This document shows, piece by piece, positions 40,337 to 49,601 of a DNA stretch of 59,019 nt (its first letter is position 1; every line of letters begins with the position of its first letter). The stretch comes from Halorubrum amylolyticum (GTDB taxonomy: Archaea > Halobacteriota > Halobacteria > Halobacteriales > Haloferacaceae), in NCBI RefSeq assembly GCF_004114995.1, contig NZ_SDJP01000021.1, positions 1-59,019 on the forward strand, given 5' to 3'. Both the position numbers and the translations under genes were made by a program. The notes beneath the pieces were generated by a model that saw only the letters and a program-made list of their open reading frames with translations, was not told the origin of the DNA and did no database searches.

Positions 40337-41454
40337 TCCGACTCACCCCCGGTGTCGGTGAACCCGGCCGAGAAGCCGCCGCCCGCGGTCGTGTCGATCG
40401 GAGCGCTCTCCTCGTATCCGACCTCGAAGGGGTCGTACTTCACGCACGCGGCCGTGTGCGGCGCGGCGTCGTCGTCGCTGAGATCCCGCGGCTCGGGATG
40501 GACCTCTCGGCACACCGCTCGCGCGTCGGGACAGCGCGAGTGGAACCGACAGCCGGAGGGCGGGTCGATCGCTTCGGGCATCACGCCCTCGATCGGCCGC
40601 AGCTCGTCGACCGTCTCGTCCGGACGCGGCATCGAATCGAGCAGCGCCTGCGTGTACGGGTGTTTGGTCTCGTAAAACAGGTCGTCCACCTCGGCGTGTT
40701 CGATGACCTCGCCGAGGTACATCACGTTCACGCGGTCGCAGATCTCCGCGACGACGCTCATGTCGTGGGTGACCCAGATGAACGACGTGCCGTACTTCTC
40801 CTGTAGGTCCGTCACCATCTCGAGGATCTGTCCCTCGACGGTGACGTCGAGCGCGGTCGTCGGCTCGTCGGCGATGATCAGGTCGGGCTCGCACGCGAGC
40901 GCCATCGCGATCAGCACGCGCTGGCGCATCCCGCCAGAGAACTGGTGAGGGTACTCGTCGTACCGCGACTCCGGCGCGGGAATCCCCACCTCCCTGAGCA
41001 TGTCGATGGCCTCCTCCTTCGCCTCCTCGGCGGAGAGGTCGCGGTTGAGTTCGATGAACTCCCGGAGCTGTCCCCCGACGGTGAACACGGGATTCAGCGA
41101 CTCCATCGGGTCCTGAAAGATGATCGCGATCTCCCGGCCGCGGATGCGTTCGCGCATCTCCGTCTCGGAGAGCATGTCGTCTCGACGACGGAGTTCGCCG
41201 TCTCCGTCCTCCTCCACGCCGAAGATCGTCTCGCCTTTGAACGTGATCTCGCCGCCGACGATCTCGCCGGGGCTGTCGACGAGCCGGAGGATGCTCGACG
41301 TCGCGACGGACTTGCCCGCCCCCGACTCGCCGACGAGGCCGACGATCTCCCCCTCGTGAACGTCGAAGGAGATGCCGTCGACGGCGCGGACCGTGCCGTC
41401 CTCTGTGAAGAACTGTGTCTTGAGATCGCGTACGCTGAGTAGTGGTTCGCTCAT
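40333..41454 (-). CDS. Peptide/nickel ABC importer, ATP-binding protein (DppD type)
   Basis: The 373-residue ATPase has Walker A GESGAGKS near residue 40, signature SGGMRQRV near 172 and Walker [14 protein letters not shown]. The C-terminal domain with four Cys in a GCRFHSRCP...VCREV...AACVKY pattern matches the oligopeptide-transporter C-terminal domain. It partners DppF and energises the permeases DppB/DppC. It begins two bases before the dppC stop codon and overlaps the downstream dppF gene by four bases. Confidence 0.93.
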   Translation of the reverse strand: MSEPLLSVRDLKTQFFTEDGTVRAVDGISFDVHEGEIVGLVGESGAGKSVATSSILRLVDSPGEIVGGEITFKGETIFGVEEDGDGELRRRDDMLSETEMRERIRGREIAIIFQDPMESLNPVFTVGGQLREFIELNRDLSAEEAKEEAIDMLREVGIPAPESRYDEYPHQFSGGMRQRVLIAMALACEPDLIIADEPTTALDVTVEGQILEMVTDLQEKYGTSFIWVTHDMSVVAEICDRVNVMYLGEVIEHAEVDDLFYETKHPYTQALLDSMPRPDETVDELRPIEGVMPEAIDPPSGCRFHSRCPDARAVCREVHPEPRDLSDDDAAPHTAACVKYDPFEVGYEESAPIDTTAGGGFSAGFTDTGGESE

Positions 41455-41455
41455 G

Positions 41456-42442
41456 TCAGTTGTTGATTCGGGGATCGAGTGCGTCCTGCAGACCGTCGCC
41501 GAGGATGTTGAAGCCGATGACGGTGATCAGAATGGCGACGCCGGGGAAGATGCTGAACGTCGGCGCGGGCAGCATGTACCCCCGGGAGGCCGACAGCATC
41601 TGTCCCCACGACGGCGTGGGCGGCTGGGCGCCGAACCCGAGGAACGAGAGCCCGGCCACGACGAGGATGCTGACGCCGACCTGCAGGGTCGCCTGCACGA
41701 GCACCGGCGCGAAGCTGTTCGGAATGATGTGTCTGAGGATGATGTTCCGGTCTTTCACGCCGGCCGCGCGGGCGGCCTCGACGTAGTCCTCCTCGCGGAT
41801 CGAGACGACCCGCGAGCGGATGAGGCGGTTGAACACGGGGATCGCCGTGATCCCGACGCCGATCATCGCGAACCGGAGGTCGCGGCCGAACGCGGTCATG
41901 AAGGCGATGACCAAGACGAGGAACGGGATCGCGTAGATGGTCTCGGTGAACCGCTGGAGGACGTCGTCGATCCAGCCGCCGTAGTAGCCGGAGACCGCGC
42001 CGACGAGGGTCCCGCCGACGAGCCCGATTCCGGTCGCCATGAACCCGACCGACATCGCGACGCGCGTCCCGTAGATGACCCGCGCGAGCAGGTCGCGTCC
42101 GCGGTGGTCGGTGCCGAGGGGGTGTTCGAGCACGCCCTGACCGAACTGGTTCTCCATCCCGACGGGCGGGAGCAGCCGCCTGACCTCCGCCGGGTCGGTC
42201 TCGGGGTTGTACAGCAGCGCCTCCGCGATCGCGTAGTCGAGCAGATAGTAGTCGACCGCGGCGAACGCGGCGAGCAGGGTAATGAACCCGACGATGTAGG
42301 TCCCGATCCGGGCCGTCGTGTCGCGTTGCACCTGCTTGAGCGTGTACCGGAGCCCGACGCGGGCCTCGACGCCTTCGGCGCCGTCGTTCCCGTCGTCGCT
42401 GTCCGGCGTGTCGTCGTCCGCAGTTGCGCTGTTAATCGACAT
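41456..42442 (-). CDS. Peptide/nickel ABC importer, permease (DppC type)
   Basis: The 328-residue permease has a 45-residue cytoplasmic N-terminus and about six helices, with the EAA-loop pattern EAARAAGVKDRNIILRHIIP near residue 230, which docks with the ATPases. It shares the HPLGTDHRGRDLLARV segment typical of DppC/OppC. Its ATG overlaps the upstream dppB stop (TGATG). Confidence 0.93.
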   Translation of the reverse strand: MSINSATADDDTPDSDDGNDGAEGVEARVGLRYTLKQVQRDTTARIGTYIVGFITLLAAFAAVDYYLLDYAIAEALLYNPETDPAEVRRLLPPVGMENQFGQGVLEHPLGTDHRGRDLLARVIYGTRVAMSVGFMATGIGLVGGTLVGAVSGYYGGWIDDVLQRFTETIYAIPFLVLVIAFMTAFGRDLRFAMIGVGITAIPVFNRLIRSRVVSIREEDYVEAARAAGVKDRNIILRHIIPNSFAPVLVQATLQVGVSILVVAGLSFLGFGAQPPTPSWGQMLSASRGYMLPAPTFSIFPGVAILITVIGFNILGDGLQDALDPRINN

Positions 42443-43437
42443 CAGTCGTCACCGTAGGTAACCCGCGGGTCGAGGTAGCTGTACGTGATGTCCGTGATGA
42501 TCACGCCGATCACGTACACGAACCCGAACACGAGCGTCGTTCCCATGATCAGCTCGTAGTCTTGGTTGTTGATCGCGGTGATGATCAGCCGGCCCATCCC
42601 CTGGATCTCGAAGACGGTCTCCGTGAGGACGGCCCCGCCGAGCGCCGTCGACAGCCCGAGACCGATGATCGTGATCACCGGTAGCTGGGCCACCTGAAAG
42701 GCGTGTTTGCGGACGATCGTCGACTCGGGGACGCCGTACGCCCGCGCGAGCTTGACGTACTCGCCCTGCAGGGAGTCGACCATCGACGACCGCTCGATCC
42801 GCGTGATCTGTGCCATCTGGAGCGTCCCGAGCGCGATCATCGGCAAGAAGAGGTGATGGGCCGACTGGCGTATCACCTCCCACTGGGTCGCTGCGCCCCG
42901 GACGTCCGCCGGGTTGGCCCACGGGAGGATGAGGCCGCGCGCGGGGAACCACCCGAGGTAGAACGCGAACACGATGATCAAGACCAGCCCGATCCAGAAG
43001 GACGGCGTCGAGACGCCGATCAGCGAGACGAACCGGGAGAGGTGGTCGGCCGGCTCGTTCCGCCGCTTCGCCGAGATGACCCCGAGCGGGACGGCCGTGG
43101 CGATCGCGAACGCGAACGCCGACAGCATCAGGAGCATGGTCACCGGCAGCCGGAGCATGATCATCTCGGCGACCGGCCGGTCGTAGTAGATGCTGACCCC
43201 GAGATCGCCCGTCGCCACGCTGGCGAGGTAGGTGATGTACCGCTCGTGGATCGGCCGGTTGAGCCCGTACTGGGCGCGGATCGCCTCGACCTGCTCCTGC
43301 GCCGGCGTCGGTCCCAGCATGATCTCGACCGGGTCGCCGGGGATCTGGTTGGCGAGGAAGAACGTTATTGTCACGATACCTATCAGTACGGGTATCGCCT
43401 GTGCGAACCGCCAGAGTGTGTACCGGAGTAGCCCCAC
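42442..43437 (-). CDS. Peptide/nickel ABC importer, permease (DppB type)
   Basis: The 331-residue permease starts GTG at 43437 (MGLLRYTLWRFAQAIPVLIG), has the DppB-type FFLANQIPGDPVEIMLGPTP segment and about six helices. The EAA-like loop VKLARAYGVPESTIVRKHAF is near residue 230. It is co-transcribed with dppC/dppD/dppF and follows the binding-protein gene after a 183-bp gap. Confidence 0.93.
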   Translation of the reverse strand: MGLLRYTLWRFAQAIPVLIGIVTITFFLANQIPGDPVEIMLGPTPAQEQVEAIRAQYGLNRPIHERYITYLASVATGDLGVSIYYDRPVAEMIMLRLPVTMLLMLSAFAFAIATAVPLGVISAKRRNEPADHLSRFVSLIGVSTPSFWIGLVLIIVFAFYLGWFPARGLILPWANPADVRGAATQWEVIRQSAHHLFLPMIALGTLQMAQITRIERSSMVDSLQGEYVKLARAYGVPESTIVRKHAFQVAQLPVITIIGLGLSTALGGAVLTETVFEIQGMGRLIITAINNQDYELIMGTTLVFGFVYVIGVIITDITYSYLDPRVTYGDD

Positions 43438-43620
43438 TGTGTGTTACCTCGTTGCGTGTTTCGGTTGTCGGCTGTCGCTTGTCCGTTTCGTGCGGAAGAC
43501 CCGCCGGAACGCCGGGCACCTCGGCGCGACCGGCCGCCCGGCAGTCGACGGTCTGTATCCGGAACGCCCGTGTCGCGAACAGCCGCGACGGGACGCGTCG
43601 AACGCGTCCGCGCTGTCAGT
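43438..43620. other. Gap between the binding-protein gene and dppB
   Basis: No gene or clear hairpin was seen in this 183-bp gap. It allows separate control of the abundant binding protein from the rest of the importer, for example by a processing site. Confidence 0.4.
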
Positions 43621-45276
43621 TCACCGGGTCACCGAGACGCCGCCGACCTGGATCTCGGTGGCTATCGGGTGTGCGCTGTACCCCTCGACGGCGCTGCGGA
43701 CGCCGTAGGAGTTGTTCAGGTTGTACGCCGGGAGGTGGACGCGCCCCTCGAGCAGCTCCGTCGTCGCGTCGACGTAGAGCTGCCGCCGCTCGTCGCGGTC
43801 GGCGGACTCGCGGGCCTGCGTCAGCATCTCGGAGGCCTCGTCGTACCCGTGGAACGTCCCGTTGGTGATGCCGTCCGCCTCCTGGCTCAGGAGGTTGTAC
43901 GCGAACGCGTCCGGGTCCGGATTCCCGGACCACCCGAGCGTGTACATGTTGTACTCGTCGTCGCTGTTCGGTCCGTCGTCGCTCTGGTACGCCTCGGTGA
44001 ACGTCCCCCAGTCGAGCCGCTGGACCTCGACGTTCTCGAAGCCGGCGTTCTGCAGGCCGTCGCCGACCGTGATGCCGATCTGTTCGCGCATGTCGTCCGG
44101 CGGCACGATGATCCGCCAGCTGTAGTCCATCGAGACGCCGGCCTCGTCGAACAGCGCCTGCGCCTCCTCGATGTTCTGATCGTGCGGAATGCTCTCCCAC
44201 TCGTCGACCGGGAAGTTCCACTCCTCCGAGATGGAGGACGGGTACGGGCAGTACTGCCGCACCCCGGAGGGCTCGACGAAGTTCTCGATCGCCTGGTCCA
44301 TCGAGAAGCAGTAGTCGACCGCCTCCCTGACGAGCGGGTCGCTCGTCGGCCCGTTGGCGCAGTTGAACGCGAGGTAGAAGTACCCGACGCCCGGCTCCTC
44401 GGTGATGGACGCGTTCTGGTTCCCCTCGACGGTCTCGTACAGCTGCGGCGGGATCGTCTCGATGATGTCGACGTTGCCCGTCTCGAGCTCGGTGACCCGG
44501 GTCGTCTGCTCCTCGATCGGATCGAACTCGATCGACCCGATCTCCGGGAGGCCGACGTCGTCGTCCCAGTAGTCGTCCCACCGCTCGACGGTCGCGTTGT
44601 TCTCCGGCTCCCACTCGACGAGCTGGAAGGGTCCAGACCCGACCGGGTCCTGGTTGTACGCCTCGGTGTCCTCCTGTCGCACGGAGGCGTTGACGACGCT
44701 GCGGACCATGGCGATCGTGAACGCCCCGTAGGGGTACGACAGGTCGAACTGCGCCGTGTGATCGTCGATCGCCTCCGCGGTGTCGATCATGTTGACCTCC
44801 GGGGCGTTCTCGGTCTGCTCCTCCACGGGGGCCAGCATCGTGTGGATGACGTCCTCCGCGGTGACGGGGTCGCCGTTCTGGAACTCGGCGTCCTCGCGCA
44901 GCGGGACGATGTACCGGGTCCCGTCGCGTTCCACGGTCGGCTCCTCCGCAGCGATCTTCGGCTGGATGCCGACGCCGTCGCCGTACTCGTAGATGCCGTC
45001 GAATATCTGTCCCGTGATCTGCGCGGACGGAACGTCGTTCATCACGACCGGGTCCATGTCGAGCGGTCCCTTCACCTGCGCGACGTACAGGGTCGGGTCC
45101 CCGGACCCGCCGTCGCCGCCGTCGCTGTCACCGCCGTCAGTACTGTTGCCGTCGCCGCCGTCACTGCCGTCGCCACCGCCGCCGCCGGCACACCCGGCCA
45201 GCAGGAGGGACGTGGTTGCTGCGCTCCCAGCGAGAACCTCTCTCCGCGAAACGTCGTTCGTACGTAGTCGACGCAT
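43621..45276 (-). CDS. Peptide/nickel ABC importer, substrate-binding lipoprotein
   Basis: The 551-residue protein has a twin-arginine signal (SRREVLAGSAATTSLLLAGC) with a lipobox LLAGC: haloarchaeal Tat-lipoproteins are cleaved and lipidated at the Cys. A Gly/Asp/Ser-rich spacer follows. The main body is an SBP_bac_5 domain with RYIVPLREDAEFQNGDPVTA and SGPFQLVEW. The ATG at 45276 gives the signal directly. It supplies substrate to DppBCDF; the ligand (peptide, nickel chelate or other) is unknown. Confidence 0.92.
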   Translation of the reverse strand: MRRLRTNDVSRREVLAGSAATTSLLLAGCAGGGGGDGSDGGDGNSTDGGDSDGGDGGSGDPTLYVAQVKGPLDMDPVVMNDVPSAQITGQIFDGIYEYGDGVGIQPKIAAEEPTVERDGTRYIVPLREDAEFQNGDPVTAEDVIHTMLAPVEEQTENAPEVNMIDTAEAIDDHTAQFDLSYPYGAFTIAMVRSVVNASVRQEDTEAYNQDPVGSGPFQLVEWEPENNATVERWDDYWDDDVGLPEIGSIEFDPIEEQTTRVTELETGNVDIIETIPPQLYETVEGNQNASITEEPGVGYFYLAFNCANGPTSDPLVREAVDYCFSMDQAIENFVEPSGVRQYCPYPSSISEEWNFPVDEWESIPHDQNIEEAQALFDEAGVSMDYSWRIIVPPDDMREQIGITVGDGLQNAGFENVEVQRLDWGTFTEAYQSDDGPNSDDEYNMYTLGWSGNPDPDAFAYNLLSQEADGITNGTFHGYDEASEMLTQARESADRDERRQLYVDATTELLEGRVHLPAYNLNNSYGVRSAVEGYSAHPIATEIQVGGVSVTR

Positions 45277-45300
45277 ACAGGGCGGTACGGTCTTATTATC

Positions 45301-45307
45301 ATAAATA
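45301..45307 (-). promoter_or_regulatory. TATA box of the binding-protein gene
   Basis: On the minus strand ATATTTATGA lies 25-31 nt upstream of the ATG at 45276. The surrounding 45285-45320 is A+T-rich in an otherwise G+C-rich window. Confidence 0.6.
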
Positions 45308-45542
45308 TTTCGCATTCAATCACTCGAATGCCCAATTCTATCGGTGAGGCGCCACTCTTGCACAACCAGACCCGATCGAATTTGGAACGTTCCGGTATAC
45401 GACGGCGGTGGCGGTGTGGAAACGCAAGACGGCACGCCCCCCCGGGGGTCACCGCCTCGGACCGTTCGGGCCGATCCGGGCCGCTCCGGGTCGCGCCGAC
45501 CGTTCGCATCGCCCGAACCGACACCGCCGGTCCGGCCGTTCG

Positions 45543-47243
45543 TCACCGCTCGCCGTCGGTCGACGGCGGACCGTCCGCGACCGGACGCGTGTCGGTCACG
45601 GTGCCGACGCCCTTGCTCGACCCCTCGCGGAAGACGAACCGCTGGCCCTCCTCGACCAGGTACGGACGGAACTTGAACCGGACCGTCGTTCGGCCGGTGT
45701 CGCCGGGGAGGAGCCGCCCTCCCTCCGGCTCGAAGACGGCCGCCTCCGAGACGGTCTCGACGTGGACGACCGGCTCGTACCCCTCCCGTATCCGCGTCGG
45801 GTGGTTCAGCACCATCACCTCGGCCTCGAACTCGCGGACCGGGGCCGGGTCGCTGTCGCGGGGCACCAGGGCCATCCCGCGCTCGATCTCCGACTCGTCG
45901 ACGCCCTTCAGCGCGATCCCGACGATCCGGCCGGCGGTGGCCTTGTCGACCCGGTGGTAGTGCATCTCGATCGAGCGCACCTCCACCTCGCGGAAGGAGC
46001 CGTCGGCCATCGGCCCCAAGAGGAGCTCGTCGCCGGCCTCCACGGTGCCGGAGTTGACCGTGCCGGACGCCACCGCGCCGACGCCGGTCACCTTGTAGCT
46101 CCGGTCGACGTACATCCGGAACTCCGCGCGCTCCGGCGTCGCCCGCTTCGGGAGCGTCTCGAACAGCCGGTCGAGCGACCCGACTCCCTCCTTCGTCACC
46201 GCGCTGGTCCGGAGCAGGGGGACGACGCCGTCGCCCACCTCCGCGACCGCCGTGTCGATCCCGTGGCGGTCGACGAGCAGCGGGGTCTGGCCGGCGTCCC
46301 GCAGCATCGACTCGGTCTCGCGTTCGACCGCGACGAGCCGCTCGTCGCTCACGGCGTCCGCCTTCGTGATCGCGACGATCGTCGGCAGCTCGGTCGCCAG
46401 CAGGATGCCGAGGTGCTCGCGGGTCGTCTTCGTCGGGCCGTCGTCGGCGGCGACGACTACGAGTCCGTAGTCGAGCTTCTGGCCGACGAGCCCGCGGATC
46501 GTCGTCCGGAGCCACGGCTCGTGGCCGACGGTGTCGACGAACGAGACCAGCCGGTCCGCCTCCTCGACGATCCGGGCGCGGTCGGACTTGCGGTGCGGGT
46601 TGTCCATCCGGATCGGCTCGTCGCCGTCGTCGTCGAAGCCGTAGGCGGCGTACGACAGATCGGCGGAGAGCCCGCGTTCGACCTCGTGGGGCTGGACGTC
46701 GAGGAAGCCGCGCGTGCCGCCCTGCCCGTCGTCGGCTCGGCCGGTGACGAGAGTGCCGACGAGGGTCGACTTCCCGTGGTCGACGTGGCCGGCCGTGCCG
46801 ACCACGAGGTGGTCGTCGTCCGCCTCGAACATCCCGCCGTCGCGGAGGGTGGCGAGCCCGACGAGCCCCTCCGTGTCCCCGCCACCGGACTCCGTCCGGC
46901 TGCTCGCGGCGCCGTGCGACGCGCTGCCGGAGCCGGCGCTCCACGTCTCCACGTCGGCGATGTGGGCGTCCGCCTCGTCGGCCAGAAGCGAGAGCACGTC
47001 CATCGTTTCGGAGAAGGCGTCGGGCGAGACTCCGGCCAGCCCGCCGTCGTCGGTGACGCCGAGGACGTAGGTGGCCTCGCCGTCCCCGGAGAGCACGCGA
47101 TGGCGGAGCTGGGCGACGAGCGACTCCATCCGCCCGTCCGCGAGGTGGACCTCGCGAGTCAGCCGCTCCTTGAACTCGATGGCGCCACCGTCCCGTTCGC
47201 CGCGCTCGATGGCCCGCCGGAGGGCGGACCGGTCAGCGCTCAT
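45543..47243 (-). CDS. GTPBP1-like translational GTPase
   Basis: The 566-residue protein has an N-terminal domain (residues 1-140) with a MESLVAQLRHRVLSGDGEA segment, then an EF-Tu-like G domain: G1 GTAGHVDHGKST (149-160), G3 DTVGHE and G4 TKAD. Domains II and III follow (VGAVASGTVNSGTVEAGDE; GMALVPRDSDPAPVREFE; the final FRPYLVEEGQRFVFREG). GTPBP1/HBS1-related archaeal proteins are linked to ribosome rescue or mRNA decay. A GTTAAGCC TATA-like box lies about 25-31 nt upstream of the ATG. Confidence 0.88.
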   Translation of the reverse strand: MSADRSALRRAIERGERDGGAIEFKERLTREVHLADGRMESLVAQLRHRVLSGDGEATYVLGVTDDGGLAGVSPDAFSETMDVLSLLADEADAHIADVETWSAGSGSASHGAASSRTESGGGDTEGLVGLATLRDGGMFEADDDHLVVGTAGHVDHGKSTLVGTLVTGRADDGQGGTRGFLDVQPHEVERGLSADLSYAAYGFDDDGDEPIRMDNPHRKSDRARIVEEADRLVSFVDTVGHEPWLRTTIRGLVGQKLDYGLVVVAADDGPTKTTREHLGILLATELPTIVAITKADAVSDERLVAVERETESMLRDAGQTPLLVDRHGIDTAVAEVGDGVVPLLRTSAVTKEGVGSLDRLFETLPKRATPERAEFRMYVDRSYKVTGVGAVASGTVNSGTVEAGDELLLGPMADGSFREVEVRSIEMHYHRVDKATAGRIVGIALKGVDESEIERGMALVPRDSDPAPVREFEAEVMVLNHPTRIREGYEPVVHVETVSEAAVFEPEGGRLLPGDTGRTTVRFKFRPYLVEEGQRFVFREGSSKGVGTVTDTRPVADGPPSTDGER

Positions 47244-47435
47244 ACCCGCTCGTAGGCGACAGCCGGGCTTAACGGTTTTCGTGCTATGCGCCCCCACGTC
47301 ACGTGATCGGTACCGAGGGCTCGGGAGCGGACGGGAGCCGTCCGGACCGCTTCCGAGCGCCGATCCTTTCTCCCAACAGCCCCGACCGCCGACCCGCGAC
47401 GCATCTTTTAAGCGATCACCGGAAGGAACGGGTGT

Positions 47436-48284
47436 ATGGACACATCGGTCCCCAGCGTGGCCGAACGGCGCGTTCACGTCGCGCCGCTCGGCCACGAACG
47501 AGACCGGATCGTCGAGCCCCTCCGCCGCCACGGCGCGGACGTGGTGTACCTGCTTGCGGACGCCCCGGACCGCGAGGCTCCTCGCGGCGCCGTCGACTTC
47601 GAGGCGGCCGGGGCCGCGGACCCGGCGGACACCCGCGTCGACCCCGACCGGCTCACCGACTACCAGCGCGACGCGTGGACCGCGGCCGCGGAGTTCGCGT
47701 CGGTCCGCGCGCTCCCCGTCGAACTCGCCGACGTGTACGACGTGCTCGGCGTGACGACGACCGTCGCCGCCCGCCACGGCGCCGGCGAGGAGGACGGCGA
47801 CCGGCTGTTCGCCAACGTCTCGACCGGCCCGCGGATCGCCGCGGTCGGCGTCGCGATGGCGTGTATGATCGTCGGCGCACGCCCCTACAGCGTCGAGCCC
47901 GAGCGCCACCGCCACGACGTGGACGAGGAGCCGCTCACCGAGGGCGTCGAGCGCACCGTCGACCTCCCCTTGTACCCGATGGACGCGCCCACGACCGATC
48001 AGGTCGCGGTGCTCGGTCGGCTGCTCGACCGCGACGACGACAACGTGACGACCGACAAGTGGAACCTGATCGAGTGGGCGCACGAGCGCGGCCTCTCGTT
48101 CCTCCGCGAGGCGGGCGCGAGCCGGACGGCGAAGTACCGCGCGCTGGAGACCCACGTGCTCTCTCCCCTCCGCGACCGCGGCTACGTCGAGTTGGAGGAC
48201 GTGGGTCGCTCCGACACCGTCCGACTGACGGAGACCGGTCGCCGGGTCTTCTTCGCGTTCCAGCACAAGCTCGGCGAGGAGTGA
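47436..48284 (+). CDS. CARF-like plus winged-helix regulator (HFX_2341 type)
   Basis: The 282-residue protein begins with a CARF-like Rossmann domain: RRVHVAPLGHERDRIVEPL near residue 12 and FANVSTGPRIAAVG near 129, the motif pair expected to bind a cyclic oligonucleotide or similar ligand. A winged-helix domain follows (residues about 195-275, LSPLRDRGYVELEDVGRS). It resembles HFX_2341/DUF6293 proteins and Csa3-type regulators. There is no CRISPR array or cas gene in the window, so it may serve another signalling system. CTTTTAAG at about 47405-47412 is a TATA box. Confidence 0.8.
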   Translation: MDTSVPSVAERRVHVAPLGHERDRIVEPLRRHGADVVYLLADAPDREAPRGAVDFEAAGAADPADTRVDPDRLTDYQRDAWTAAAEFASVRALPVELADVYDVLGVTTTVAARHGAGEEDGDRLFANVSTGPRIAAVGVAMACMIVGARPYSVEPERHRHDVDEEPLTEGVERTVDLPLYPMDAPTTDQVAVLGRLLDRDDDNVTTDKWNLIEWAHERGLSFLREAGASRTAKYRALETHVLSPLRDRGYVELEDVGRSDTVRLTETGRRVFFAFQHKLGEE

Positions 48285-48639
48285 GCGCGGTACGCACGAC
48301 GCGGTTCGTCGGGGCTGAGCGGATTGTTCGGTCCATCCGGACTATACACGGCTAACGTAGAACGGGGAACCGCACCTCGATTCGAGTGCGTGACGCCCGC
48401 CGGGCGGTCGCGGTGCCCTCCCTGCCCTCCGCCTTCCGCCCTCCCACTCGCCCGCCGTCGGCCTCCGGCCGTCGCCGGTCCCCTCGGCGACGACCGGTCA
48501 CCGTCGGCTTCCCCGCCGCCGGTTTCCCCACCGGCGGCGGCCCCCGCTGACGCCGCCGCGGCCGCCCCGCGGACCGTCACGAAACGGCGGCTTCGCCGTC
48601 GTTCTTCCTTTTAACCCGCCCGCTCCGCCGACACCGAAC
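48285..48639. other. Low-complexity stretch before the truncated transporter
   Basis: No gene was recognised. The stretch is Pro/Arg/Ala-coding in several frames, G+C-rich with CGGC-type runs, and ends in TTCCTTTTAACCC. It replaces the expected N-terminal part of the transporter. Confidence 0.5.
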
Positions 48640-49443
48640 CGCCGGGTCGCGGGGTCGAGCCTGCTGGTCAACTTCGTCTGGAGCCCGCTGCTGGCGGTCG
48701 GGCTCGGCGCGGTCTTCCTCCGCGACCAGCCCGCGCTCTGGGTCGGGCTCATCATGCTCCTCGTGACGCCGTGTACGGACTGGTACCTCGTGTTCACCGA
48801 CATCGCCGACGGCGACGTGCCGCTGGCGACCTCCCTGCTACCGTACAACCTCGTCCTCCAACTGGTGTTGCTGCCGGTGTACCTCTACGCGTTCGCGGGG
48901 ACGCTCGTCGACCTGCCGCTCGCACTTTTGGCCGAGAGCGTCCTGCTCGTCTTGGTCGTCCCGCTGCTCTTCGGCGGCGTCGCCCGATGGGGGCTCACCC
49001 GGACGAAGGGGGAGACGTGGTTCAGAGAGCGATTCCTGCCGCGGCTGAGCCCGGTCCAGATCCTCTTCCTCGCGCTGGCCATCGGCGCGATGTTCGCGTC
49101 GCAGGGCGCGGTGATCGTCGCGAACCCCCGCCTGTTGGCGCTGATGGCGGTCCCCGTCGTGCTGTTCTACGCGATCAACCTCGCGGTCGGGTTCGCCGCC
49201 GGCCGCCTGCTCTCCTTCTCGTACGGAGAGCTAGTCTGTTTCACCAACACGATCCTCTCGCGGAACTCCCCGACCGCGCTCGCCATCGCCGTCGTCGCGT
49301 TTCCCAACGAGCCGCTGATCCCGCTGGCGCTCGTGATCGGGCCGCTGCTCGAACTCCCCCTCTTAGGACTCATCTCGCAGGTTCACCTCGCGGTCAGAGG
49401 GCGGTGGACGACCGGTTTCGACGCCTCGCGGAACGATCGATAG
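48640..49443 (+). pseudogene. 5'-truncated BASS/ACR3-type transporter
   Basis: From about 48640 the frame reads LLVNFVWSPLLAVGLGAVF and continues through VTPCTDWYLVFTDIADG, FCFTNTILSRNSPTALAIA-like motifs and ELPLLGLIS, ending at a TGA-type stop near 49443. The layout fits the C-terminal seven or so helices of the bile-acid:sodium symporter / arsenite-permease superfamily, with the conserved PC motif in the middle. The first 60-80 residues and a start codon in good context are missing. An ATG at 48754 could start a 229-residue protein, but that would lack several helices. It is likely a broken gene. Confidence 0.7.
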
Positions 49444-49601
49444 ACCGGGTGCTCGCGCTCGTCCTCACTCACGCTCTCGCCTTCGCTCGCACCCTCGTTC
49501 TCGGGGGCTCTCGACTCGCGGCGCAGAAGATGACGGGCTCTCGGCTCGGTGTCATGGCGTCCGTCTCGCGACTCACTCGCGGGCGGCGTCGGCCGCTCCG
49601 G

